10,562 nt of DNA from Euperipatoides rowelli (lineage: Eukaryota; Onychophora; Udeonychophora; Euonychophora; Peripatopsidae), in the NCBI GenBank assembly GCA_003024985.2, contig PXIH01S0045854.1. One strand, given 5' to 3'. Shown here piece by piece: positions 1 through 8,120 of this stretch. Made by a program: the position numbers and the translations under genes. The notes under the pieces are model-generated. The model saw nothing but the letters and a program-made list of their open reading frames with translations. It searched no databases and was not told the DNA's origin. Position 1 is the first letter of the stretch. Every line of letters begins with the position of its first letter.

Positions 1-75
1 TTTTTTTTACCCACCGCACTTGCGGTGGGTGCGGTGGTACTGGCTACGGGCCTGCCCTCAGCCTATTGAAAGCCT
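1..75. repeat. GC-rich foldback, edge of an unidentified repeat
   Basis: After a run of eight T, bases 9-18 and 21-30 are perfect reverse complements (ACCCACCGCA / TGCGGTGGGT) with a two-base loop. A further GCGGTGG unit follows at about 31-37, and the sequence stays GC-rich to about 75 before turning AT-rich. The composition contrast, the homopolymer and the terminal hairpin suggest the end of a transposable element cut by the window edge. The family is not identified. Confidence 0.45.
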
Positions 76-913
76 GCAGCCAATAATTTTTCTATTTAGA
101 GATGAAAATCATATGCATCCCAAGAAAACAAAGTATTTAAACCAATCCTAAGTTCAGGACTCATTCTACTGAAGCAGATTTACCTACTCTAATTTTTTCA
201 ACCCACCATACAAAGTTTGGGTGAAGAAATTCATCATGTAAAGAATCATCTATTATATAGGCCTTGGCCTAGATACAACTTGACAGCTGGCTTAATTTTA
301 ATAAATCAATCTTACCACTATTAATGGTTGTTTACCAAATTTTATAGACGATGTTAGATTTCTTTTAGAATGAAGTAGCATAGCTTCTTTTATTGTCTAT
401 AGAAATATTCAATCCTTGGTAAAATATTCTAAATAATTTGAGAAGATTTTCAAAAATATGTATTCAGATAGATCAGGATACATTATTGTGTAATCAAATT
501 TTAATACTGTTATTAATGGAAGTTATTAATTTTAGGAGAAATTCTTCCACAATGTAGAAGTCATTGCGTATTTAGTTATAATTTTCTTTTGGGTGGTTGA
601 TTATCCTTCTTGATTAACAATTTTATATTAAAAAAAAATCTACATATATGGTTTTACATAGAATTCGATAATATCAATTTAGATAGTAATTACAAAATTT
701 AATGTTGAATAAGTAGATATTGATACCATTCAAGTTGATATTTGTAAAAGTAATTCTAAGAGGTGATGTTGAAGAATAATTATTTCTGAAGAATTGGTTA
801 GAAGTTTAATGCCAATATATAACTTATTTTAATAATAGTATTATACACTTTATTAATTGTTGGCAAGCATATTACTAATATATATTTTAATCTTGTTAAT
901 TTTTATGTAACAG
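1..913. other. Upstream intron or 5' flank of the lipase gene
   Basis: No coding exon is recognised here. The lipase coding sequence starts in mid-domain at about 914, so earlier exons (signal peptide, N-terminal half of the hydrolase domain) must lie upstream, and most of this stretch is probably intron. I looked for the segment that normally precedes the nucleophile elbow and saw no open frame resembling it. Apart from the GC-rich foldback in the first 75 bases the sequence is AT-rich with no clear structure. The 3' end (about 890-913) is T-rich and ends in CAG, a plausible splice acceptor. Confidence 0.6.
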
Positions 914-1034
914 AACAATTTTAGTCTTAATCCCAGTGATGTCCATATTATTGGTCATAGTTTAGGAGCTCATACAGCTGGTTATGCAGGGGAAAAAATG
1001 AGAGAAAATGGCTACCCAATTGGAAGAATTAGTG
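914..1034 (+). CDS. Lipase exon a: nucleophile elbow (GHSLG)
   Basis: Internal exon of a secreted triacylglycerol lipase of the pancreatic lipase family (alpha/beta hydrolase), which hydrolyses ester bonds of glycerolipids. In frame from 914 it reads [13 protein letters not shown], then the family signature G-H-S-L-G-A-H with the nucleophile Ser at 959-961. It ends I-G-R-I-S plus the first base of a Gly codon. In human pancreatic lipase this is the strand and elbow around Ser152. The acceptor is the CAG at 911-913 and the donor is GTGAGT at 1035-1040. The exon leaves in phase 1. A second acceptor, TTTTAG ending at 924, would keep the frame and shorten the exon by 11 bases if the preceding intron had the matching phase. 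An N-F-S sequon lies near the start. The gene's 5' exons are outside the window. Confidence 0.9.
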
Positions 1035-1680
1035 GTGAGTAGCCAACATTAGACATTCCTCCTTTCCCCAACACTTCCATAATTTTATTTATTGAAATAT
1101 CTAGAAAATTAAATATTATAACTTTAATTATAATATAAACTATTTAAATCTAGGTTTTATAACTGTGGACTGAGACTGAAAAGGCATAGGCTACTAATAA
1201 ATTTTGATTTTACAATTTGGCTAATAATATTACATATATAAACACAGTACTGTATTTATTAGACAAACAACCTCTCTTCTATTCTTACTTTTACATCAAA
1301 CTTTCTAAACATCAATTTACTGTTATAAACATAGACTATGTCTACACTTTACAGAGGGCTCATTACATTCATGTTGGTTCTTCTGTATTTATATTAACCT
1401 TGGGCACTGCACATGTAGACCTATACTAAAAAGGATGTGTCTATTAAAGACCGGCTTTCAATTAGATATGTCTCTGCCTTTTATGTTATAGTTCCTTCAT
1501 TCCTAAAAGACATTCTCCTAGCTTTTAGATGTTACTAATGTTAATCTGTTAAACCAGTCTATGTGTGTACATATCAGAAGAGTTCCTTAAATGGATGGCT
1601 TGAGAACCGCATCCCCCATTTTATTCTCTTTAATGTCATCCATTTCCCTTTAAAAAGTACTGATTTATTCTATACCTATT

Positions 1681-1700
1681 TATTTTAATATATTAAAATA
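1681..1700. repeat. Perfect 20-bp AT palindrome
   Basis: Bases 1681-1690 are the exact reverse complement of 1691-1700 (TATTTTAATA / TATTAAAATA), with no loop. All bases are A or T in an AT-rich intron, so chance is a fair explanation. Confidence 0.6.
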
Positions 1701-3194
1701 TGAATTTCTATTTTTTCATTTTATGATAAAGCTTTCAAAATTATTATTAGTGGATTTAAACTTTTTTTTTTGTAAAAGCAATCTGTCTTCTAATATATTT
1801 TATTTCAATTGAAAAAAAATGACATTATGGAATTATAATAAAATTATGTAATAAATTACAATTTGAAAAAGTAATTTTGATTTTAAAGTAAAAAGGTGTA
1901 TCTACATATTAACTATTAACATAATAAAACTTAATTAACTAGCATCTTAAAATCTATAAAAATGCATTATATTAAGGTGTAACACTAATACATTATTGAT
2001 AATTCTGATTTATTATCATATATTATAACAAAACATGTTTGAAAACTGACATTACTTCCTAACTAAATTATATATGAAGAGAGCTAGTGTGTTATTTCCC
2101 AATTTAATATTGCTTACTTCAAGTTTTAGATTTACAATATCTTGTTTACACAATTCTTTTACTTTATTTATAGAATTCTTAGATGGGATCATCTTTATAT
2201 TTTGAAATAAATAGAGATTTCTGACATTCATTTTGGAAACAAAACCAAAACCATAAAATGTAAAATATGTTTATGTTGCAGCATTATCATTGATAAAGTT
2301 AAAGAATCCATGTTTGTAATATTTATGCCTATCCAATTACTTAAACTTTGTCTGAAATGTTGATGAATACATAATGTTCATTAGTGTCCTCTAGTGGGCA
2401 GTATTGATATGAATATTTTGTAACGTTGTTATCATATATTGCATCCATAACCGCTTGATCTGCACTCTTTAAATATATTTTGTTATTAAAAACTAAACAA
2501 ATTTTAATTGCAAATATAACTTATTTATTTACAAAATAAATTTTTGTAATATGATACAATATTTTCTCAGGTACATGACAATATTACAAACAAACCACTT
2601 AATTAAGACAAGGGCTCAGTGATAAAGGTATTATAAAATAATAGAATTATTCTTCCATTTGTCTAGAAAAGTATTTTAATCTAACCCAAGATAATCATTC
2701 TAAACTAACTTATTTACTTGAAGTATAAAATATGTCTAGGGTCTTATTGTAATTTGACTAAAATTAAAGTATTTCTAATTTTCAATATTGTGAAAAGGTA
2801 AAATATAAAAAAATAGAGATTCTTGCATTTGATTAAATCAGTTCCCATAATTCTATTTTTGTTTGTTCTAAAGTCATGAAAATGTGAACAATGAAAAAAA
2901 TGTATACAAATCCTTTGTTTGCTCACAAAATGAACATTGATTATCAATCTGTAAATTATATTTCGTAGATACATTAGATATTGTTTGGTAAATAAATTTC
3001 TATGAAGAAATCTAACACAAAATCGAAGATATTTGTTTAGTGCTGAAACTTTTACCTTTAAAATTTTTTAGGAAGTTGATAGTAAGTTAACCCCATGGGT
3101 TTTTATTTTTTCAATGAATATAATTTTTGAATAATATTTGTTGTTAAATTTTATATTATTTATAACAATCATAGTATGCTAACTTCTTCAATGA

Positions 3195-3615
3195 ATATAC
3201 AATCTCTTAAGAAATAAGATACAAGAAAAAATTAATTACTTTAAACTCACTCAACTTATTTTACAATTTAAATATTTTTTATTATATGATGGTGGTGTAT
3301 CTGTTGGTTCAACAGGTAAAAGTTAATTATATTCAAAGCATTCATAAACAATATATAATTTGTTAATGTATTTGCTCTTATAGTTTGGTATAAGTTTGGT
3401 TCTCCATATCATTTTATTAGCAACAGAATACATTTGATTTAAAAAAATTTAAACTTAATTTGTTGGAACATAAAATTATATTTTTGTAAAAAGATAAGTA
3501 TTTATGATTCTACTTTTGTAAGTAATGACAAATATTTAAATTGTAAAATAAGTTGAGTGAGTTGAAAGTAATTGATAATTTGTTCTTGTGTCTTATTTCT
3601 TAAGAGATTGCATAT
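3195..3615. mobile_element. MITE-like element with ~85-bp terminal inverted repeats
   Basis: The left arm (3195-3277, 83 nt) is the reverse complement of the right arm (3530-3615, 86 nt). By hand alignment there are four substitutions and one 3-nt gap, about 95 percent identity over the aligned part. The arms carry CAATCTCTTAAGAAATAAG near the outer edge and an AACTCACTCAACTTATTTTA block toward the inside. The roughly 250-bp core has no coding frame. A TA dinucleotide precedes the arm on both outer sides, which would fit a TA target duplication of Tc1/mariner-type elements, but the exact ends are uncertain. Long arms, small size and no transposase fit a non-autonomous foldback or MITE. Confidence 0.75.
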
Positions 3616-3626
3616 AAATGGTTATG

Positions 3627-3654
3627 GAAGTTCCAGATATTTTTCTGGAACTTC
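3627..3654. repeat. Perfect 11-bp-stem hairpin
   Basis: GAAGTTCCAGA (3627-3637) pairs exactly with TCTGGAACTTC (3644-3654) across a six-base loop. It sits 11 bases beyond the right arm of the 3195-3615 element. An AACTTC block also occurs just outside the left arm (3181-3186), so the hairpin may be an outer part of the same element. Confidence 0.7.
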
Positions 3655-3681
3655 TCTAGTATTATCTCCAATAAAATTGTT

Positions 3682-3840
3682 TAAATGTGGTGATTAAATA
3701 CAAAAACAGTTTTTTTGTGCAAATGTTAACAACTATAAGAATGTTATAAGAATGTTATTGCAAATGAATATGCTGTAATTTGCATATTTGTTTATAAAAC
3801 TAGTTCCGTAATTTGCATATTGTTTTAGTAACCACATTTA
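3682..3840. mobile_element. Small MITE-like element (~159 bp)
   Basis: TAAATGTGGT (3682-3691) is the exact reverse complement of ACCACATTTA (3831-3840). The match continues inward with two mismatches to 17 bp (TGATTAAA against TTTAGTAA). Inside are a direct repeat GTAATTTGCATATT (3775-3788 and 3808-3821) and a short tandem of ATAAGAATGTT at about 3735-3758. Terminal inverted repeats, internal repeats and no coding potential fit a small non-autonomous DNA element. The family and target duplication are not determined. Confidence 0.5.
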
Positions 3841-4228
3841 TTTTTATTTTTTTATTTTTTTGGTCTCTTATTAGTTGTCTGCATACAAAGAACTGGTCAA
3901 CCAGCAGATTTTGATAATGCTTAAGTCAAATTGTCTTGAATTGAAAAAAGGAAAGGAAAGAATTGAGTATACAATTTATTTTCAAGGATCAATTTCAAAT
4001 TATAAAACCCCTGAATTATATATTTTTTTAAAGTAATAGGGACATTTTATATTTGTATTACCAAGGAAAGCGGTATTGTGGAAATGAAATAGCCTATATG
4101 AAGTGATTTGGTTATATTATAGGGATGTAATCAACTTTGTATACCAACAAAGCATGTCGTGAATGGATGAATTGATGGTTAATGATTCATTGGATAATAG
4201 AGTAAATATTATGGAATTTATAATGGTA

Positions 4229-4873
4229 GAATTCGATATAGTGTTGTCAGCATTGAATCAATGTGAACTGATGGTCAAATAGTGGTTTTATAAATTTTTT
4301 TAAGTCATTTTCGGAATAAGACCATATTATAAGTGTTTAATAAATTATTAAGGAAATTTTTTTCTGACAAATTGTTTGAAGAATATAAGATATTTATACT
4401 AAAAAAGCAATATATCAAGACTTAAATAAAAAAATTACATGCTGGGACCTGAGATCCATTACACTATCAAACACAATGCAAAAACGCAAAATACTTAAAT
4501 AATAGATTAAATGGGGTTATTGACTCAGTGAAACACAATAAAAAAAAGAAATCTAAAAAAATGTATTTTTGTTATTTCTGTACTTCGAATCTGCATTTGA
4601 ATGTGTGAATTATAAGTTCATATGAGCATTTGGTCAAATATATTAGAAATGCAAAGCTTGCATAGATAATGTTTAAACATAATTTATAGTAAAGTAAATA
4701 ATAACATGCTCATCCAATTCAATTAAAACAGACTCTCTGCCATATCAACCAATTAATAAGTTATTAAAAAAACGATTGATGAGTTGAATTTGGGAGTTGA
4801 ATTACCAATTTTTGGAAGAACAATTTCAGTGTTGGCCTATGCTAATGATGTCTTGATTTTAATAAATAATTAA
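4229..4873 (+). pseudogene. Decayed LINE reverse-transcriptase relic (YAND motif)
   Basis: The clearest part is 4760-4873, which reads D-E-L-N-L-G-V-E-L-P-I-F-G-R, then I-S-V-L-A-Y-A-N-D-V-L-I-L. This matches the catalytic core of non-LTR retrotransposon reverse transcriptases, normally L-x-x-Y-A-D-D-x-x-L-L preceded by the gly-rich loop and I-S. Here the first catalytic Asp has become Asn (AAT at 4844-4846). About 500 bases upstream, 4229-4282 reads E-F-D-I-V-L-S-A-L-N-Q, with D-G-Q in the next frame, reminiscent of the RT entry region (x-A-L-x-x-L-x-x-x-K-x-x-G-P-D-G). Stops and frameshifts separate the pieces, so the copy is dead. The family is not resolved. Confidence 0.6.
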
Positions 4874-5022
4874 GTACACACTAATAATAAATGGAGTTAA
4901 TAAAAATTGTTTCAATCAAACATATTACTAAAAAGCTAAGTATACAATAGGTTATGTTAATAAGTTTATATTTATTAGAATAATTTTCTTAAAGAGCATA
5001 CACATAAATAATTGTGTTACAG

Positions 5023-5139
5023 GTCTTGATCCAGCAGAACCCCTTTTTCAGGATACTGCTCCAATGGTTCATTTGGACCCAACTGATGCAAAATTTGTGG
5101 ATATTATGCATACTGACACTCGCCATCTTGTGAGATTAG
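5023..5139 (+). CDS. Lipase exon b: catalytic Asp (GLDPAEP)
   Basis: Internal exon of the lipase, 117 bp. With the G carried over from exon a it reads G-L-D-P-A-E-P-L-F-Q-D, then H-L-D-P-T-D-A-K-F-V-D-I-M-H-T-D. The Asp of L-D-P-A-E-P (GAT at 5028-5030) corresponds to the triad Asp176 of human pancreatic lipase. The spacing from the Ser of exon a is close to that of the human enzyme. The D-A-x-F-V-D-x-x-H-T-D block is a family hallmark. The acceptor is TTACAG at 5017-5022. The donor GTACAT at 5140-5145 is weaker than the others but joins perfectly to exon c. Phase is 1 at both ends. Confidence 0.95.
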
Positions 5140-5244
5140 GTACATTTATTTGAATTCCTATAAAAGTAAATTATAGTGATTTGTTCTATCTATTTAATTA
5201 GAAGTTTAAGTTTGTTTTGTTCTAAAAGAAAATATCATTTATAG
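5140..5244 (+). other. Intron 2 of the lipase gene (105 bp), phase 1
   Basis: Short intron between GTACAT and TTATAG (5239-5244). It splits the Gly of R-L-G-Y-G-M-S, and the human counterpart has L-G-F-G-M-S at the same place. No other content is seen. Confidence 0.92.
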
Positions 5245-5361
5245 GATATGGGATGAGTGTTCCTGTAGGTCATCTCGATATTTATCCCAATGGAGGAAAA
5301 ATCCAGCCTGGTTGTGATCAGAGCATGATAAGTCATCTCATCATTGATGGACTTTTTGATG
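5245..5361 (+). CDS. Lipase exon c: GHLDIYPNGG and first half of the lid
   Basis: Internal exon, also 117 bp. It reads G-Y-G-M-S-V-P-V-G-H-L-D-I-Y-P-N-G-G, the conserved beta-loop of pancreatic lipases. Then comes P-G-C (Cys at 5313-5315), which opens the lid, followed by D-Q-S-M-I-S-H-L-I-I-D-G-L-F-D. The lid continues in exon d. The total between the two lid cysteines is 22 residues against 23 in human pancreatic lipase. A lid of this length favours a true triglyceride lipase over the short-lid phospholipase A1 branch common in insects; this is inference from family knowledge. The acceptor is ATAG ending at 5244 and the donor is a consensus GTAAGT at 5362-5367. Phase is 1 at both ends. Confidence 0.95.
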
Positions 5362-6158
5362 GTAAGTTTGCATTTTTTAAATTAAATTTCTGACAATAAT
5401 ATGTTTTAAGAAATGATCTAATTATTATTATCCTTTTTAATGAAGTAAATAATAAATTATTTTCATCTCTCTCTTTAGCCAATGACATAATAACTGACAG
5501 AAACATAATGCATAAATGCATTCTATTAACTGGCAATCTTACAGCTACAACAAGAATTATAGTGACCACATAAGGTTAAAAACAATGTTTGTCCCTATGA
5601 ATGCATTAAACCAACTTACAAATATACAAACTGTATATTTACTAATAAATAATTTTAACCCTTATTTATTTTTAGAAGATGTATAAGATATTTATTTAGA
5701 CGTCATTACTTTTGTGTGTTGTATATTTTTTTTTGTGTGCATGTCAACAAATTTTTAAAATATTAATATGAAATTAAAGTAACAATAAATTAAAAAAACA
5801 ACAACATTGAAATTCATGAATTGTCTTGATAGCCTACTCTTTCTATACCCAATTTTTAGTGATAGTATACATTTAAAGTTCTGCAGGGCGGGGCTGAGCT
5901 GGTCAAGCGGTAAAATTGGCCAACTTGATGATGATCACAAGGTCATCAGATCAAATCCTGAAAAAGACTTTTTCCAGATTTGTCCAGAAAATCTATATAA
6001 TGCTTTTTCCCCTCATGTCTGGTATATTGAAAAATTAATTTGTCCTTGAAATATTGATGTATTTGAATATCTTTGTAAAATAATATTATTATTAATGAAT
6101 TCAATAATGAATAAATTTAAATAAAAAAAAATAGTAATTATTATTTTTATTCTAATAG
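5362..6158 (+). other. Intron 3 of the lipase gene (797 bp), phase 1
   Basis: Runs from GTAAGT (5362-5367) to TCTAATAG (6151-6158) and interrupts the lid coding sequence within a Gly codon. It holds a tRNA-derived SINE-like element at about 5886-6100. The short open frames at 5333-5569 (-) and 5807-6049 (+) are chance frames with no motif. The rest is AT-rich and featureless. Confidence 0.9.
5886..6100 (+). mobile_element. tRNA-derived SINE-like element
   Basis: TGGTCAAGCGG (5900-5910) matches an RNA polymerase III A box (TRGCNNAGYGG) with one deviation. AGATCAAATCC (5948-5958) matches a B box (GGTTCRANTCC) at 9 of 11 positions. They start 48 bases apart, as in a tRNA gene. The head begins in an unusually GC-rich block (5886-5895). 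No intact cloverleaf was recognised, so it is a relic or a SINE head rather than a working tRNA. It is followed by a T-rich body with TTTTTCC blocks and ends in an AT-rich tail with ATTATTATTA at about 6083-6095. The exact borders and family are not known. Confidence 0.6.
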
Positions 6159-6416
6159 GAATTCGGCAAACAGTTGCTTGTAATCATCTTCGAGCCAATG
6201 ATTTTTATGAAGATTCTGTCAGGCATGATGGTAACTGCCCATTTCTGGCAATAGAATGTCCAAGCTACAATGCTTTCAAGAATGGTGAATGCTGGGACTG
6301 TGGTAAAAATTATGAACATTGTGCTGAAATGGGTAATCATGGAGATAGGTTTAATCCTAGAAATAGAACCTATGTTAATATGTATCTAGATACTGCTGAA
6401 AGATCTCCTTACTGTT
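6159..6416 (+). CDS. Lipase exon d: lid end, catalytic His, Cys-rich segment
   Basis: Internal exon of 258 bp. It finishes the lid (G-I-R-Q-T-V-A) and gives C-N-H-L-R-A, where the His at 6185-6187 corresponds to triad His263 of human pancreatic lipase and the Cys at 6179-6181 closes the lid disulfide. D-x-Y-E-D-S-V follows, then a segment with six Cys (G-N-C-P, I-E-C-P-S-Y-N-A-F, G-E-C-W-D-C, H-C-A-E-M-G), corresponding to the disulfide-bonded stretch before M-G-H-x-A-D in vertebrate enzymes. It ends N-M-Y-L-D-T-A, where the family has Y-L-D-T-G at the boundary with the C-terminal domain, then S-P-Y-C. An N-R-T glycosylation sequon lies at 6362-6370. The acceptor is AATAG at 6154-6158 and the donor is GTAAGT at 6417-6422. 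Phase is 1 at both ends. All three triad residues across the exons are intact. Confidence 0.96.
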
Positions 6417-6798
6417 GTAAGTAAACGGCTTTCTAAAAGATCTTTGATTTAAAATAGATTTATATTTTGTAATATATCATGAAGAAAAATATAATATTTT
6501 CACACAACACATAATACTATTACAAAAATAGCAAATTAGTGATTAATTAGACAACTGTTTAGGATTAAAGCGTTCAAATTTTTATTAAAAAATGTACTAA
6601 GAATTAATAAAATGACAAAAATAAAAGATTCAGAGAAAATTTGTGACTTAGCATGACACCCAGATATCAATCATTTTTTGAAAAACAGTATTATAAATAA
6701 ATTAATAGCTTACATGTGACTATAATTGCTTTTTTGACAAACTCACAAACCCTAGTTTGAAAATATGATTTATGTATTTTACAACTATCCAGAGTTTG

Positions 6799-6877
6799 GA
6801 AGTAATGCACTACTTTTAGTGCTACTACTGCAGCACACTACTTTTTTGAGTAGTACTTATGTAATTTCATTACCTTT
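6799..6877. repeat. TACTACT-rich nested foldback cluster
   Basis: CACTACTTTT occurs at about 6809-6818 and CACTACTTTTTT at about 6836-6847. Each sits in a small hairpin (GCACT...AGTGC and CTACTTTTTTGAGTAG). AAGTAATG at the left and CATTACCTT at the right form outer arms with one mismatch. Stacks of short palindromes of this type occur in the subterminal regions of some hAT-like DNA transposons. That assignment is inference only, and no transposase is seen. Confidence 0.4.
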
Positions 6878-7165
6878 ATAGCATAGTAGTTTTATTTGTA
6901 GTCCATTATAACTTTGTATTTTTTTCCATTACCTAGATTATTCTTTGAGACAATTTCACTGTTTTCACAACACAATGTTTTCATGAAGTGCTCAAACATT
7001 ATTAATTCTGGCATTAAAGTTTCAGCTAAAGAATTAGTAATAGACAATTTCAAAAAATATTTTTCATTAGTTACTAAGAAAACATGTCTTAATTTTGCTT
7101 GATAGTGAGTTTAACTCTCAGCTTTGCTTGTGGAAAATTTTGATTGTTATTTTTGGAGACAATAG

Positions 7166-7213
7166 GAGTACCTTACTGAGTTAAATAAGATGAATTATAG
7201 ACCTATAACTTTA
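7166..7213 (+). pseudogene. Possible LINE reverse-transcriptase scrap (NYRPITL)
   Basis: A short frame between stops reads E-Y-L-T-E-L-N-K-M-N-Y-R-P-I-T-L. N-Y-R-P-I-(S/T)-L is a strongly conserved block of non-LTR reverse transcriptases, usually preceded by a D/L-rich stretch like this one. A-M-A-K-F-K-E follows within about 35 bases in another frame, roughly where families have x-x-x-K-x-x-E. The evidence is one motif, so chance cannot be excluded. Confidence 0.4.
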
Positions 7214-7657
7214 TAGCTTTAGTTTTTCGGATGCCATGGCTAAGTTTAAAGAATAATTTCAAGCTTATGGGAATTACTATGTGTTGTTTTCAGATAGCCT
7301 ACCTAGTACTAATATGATTAAGTTTAATCTACTTTGGATACTATACTCGGCTATTAATAGTGAAATAGCAGAGCTACTAAACAATTATGATAACATTTTG
7401 ACTTAAAGTCCATGACAAAAATCATAAATGAGAAAGTAGCCACTGGACTACTCTGGTCTACATTACAATGGCAATGAAAGACAATGTGAAATGCATAATT
7501 TACTTACTTGATAGTTATAAAGTATACCTTCAAAGGCTGTATAAATGATGTTTTAAAGTATTATACAATTGTTTGTATAGTGGGCATAATATTAGAGCAT
7601 GCAATCGGAAGTGGTGCAGTTGGTGCACATCATACCAAGTTGTGGGTATCCTTGTGT

Positions 7658-7687
7658 AAGTCATATAAACAATTGTTTATATGACTT
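7658..7687. repeat. Perfect 30-bp palindrome
   Basis: Bases 7658-7672 are the exact reverse complement of 7673-7687, with no loop. The half-site is AAGTCATATAAACAA. Its last two bases are the first two of the 35-bp inverted-repeat arm at 7686-7720. A weaker 7-bp-stem hairpin (TATACAA...TTGTATA) lies about 90 bases upstream at 7562-7579. Confidence 0.85.
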
Positions 7688-7720
7688 TCCATCCTATACA
7701 TCTCAACACTTAGGTATGTT
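7686..7720. repeat. 35-bp perfect inverted repeat, left arm
   Basis: This segment (starting TTTCCATCCTATACATC, ending TTAGGTATGTT) is identical to the reverse complement of 9666-9700. The match stops abruptly at both ends. The arms enclose 1945 bases that hold a decayed LINE. Confidence 0.9.
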
Positions 7721-8120
7721 AGTTGGAGAAATTACTGTAGCCAAGGAATAGATCAGGATGGCAGATAATTATTGTGCAAATCAAAGATGTTATAAATCAT
7801 TCTCTTCAATTGGAGCAAGCCAATGGAGATTTTGTACAACAGTGGAGGATTAGACAAAAATGATGGGGAGGATCAGGAAGAGACTGTTGAGTTTCAGCTT
7901 GTAGCTGGCTCTCAACCAATGGAATTTTTGTTTTTCGGAGTTGGATTTTAGTGATTATCCTTTTTTTCACAGCACATTGTGCAGAGCCTATTTTTTTTGT
8001 TTAATGTTTTTATCATTAGGATGGAATAGTATTAATTATTTTGATTTGTGATAATAGCATGATGTTTATGTTTTTTAATCATTTTCTTTTTTTTTAATGG
8101 CGAATTCAAGGGATTTATTG

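Larger units (their letters stand above)
1035..5022 (+). other. Intron 1 of the lipase gene (3988 bp), phase 1
   Basis: Bounded by donor GTGAGT (1035-1040) and acceptor TTACAG (5017-5022). It splits the Gly codon of the S-G-L-D-P motif after its first base, and joining the flanks restores that motif exactly. The intron is AT-rich. It contains a 20-bp AT palindrome at 1681-1700, MITE-like elements at 3195-3615 and 3682-3840, a hairpin at 3627-3654 and a reverse-transcriptase relic at about 4229-4873. Between 1035 and 3190 I see no coding sequence. The short open frame at 1217-1429 has no recognisable motif, though 1330-1640 is less AT-rich than its surroundings and may be an old unidentified repeat. 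Confidence 0.88.

Noticed and set aside
1217-1429. 70-codon open frame on + in intron 1
   Set aside because: No recognisable motif, no splice-supported context and AT-biased composition. Treated as a chance frame.
2744-2974. 76-codon open frame on -
   Set aside because: Composition is dominated by I, F, N, K and L as expected from AT-rich noise. No motif.
5333-5569. 78-codon open frame on -
   Set aside because: It is antisense across the end of exon c and intron 3, with no motif of its own.
6152-6340. 62-codon open frame on -
   Set aside because: Antisense shadow of exon d, which is clearly coding on the + strand.
7605-7655. Possible second tRNA-like head (TGGTGCAGTTGG then GGGTATCC)
   Set aside because: The A-box match is fair, but the B box is poor and the spacing is too short for a tRNA, so it is not listed as a feature.
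7721-8110. Possible 5' or ORF1 part of the LINE
   Set aside because: The sequence is less AT-rich, but I could not read any protein motif in any frame.
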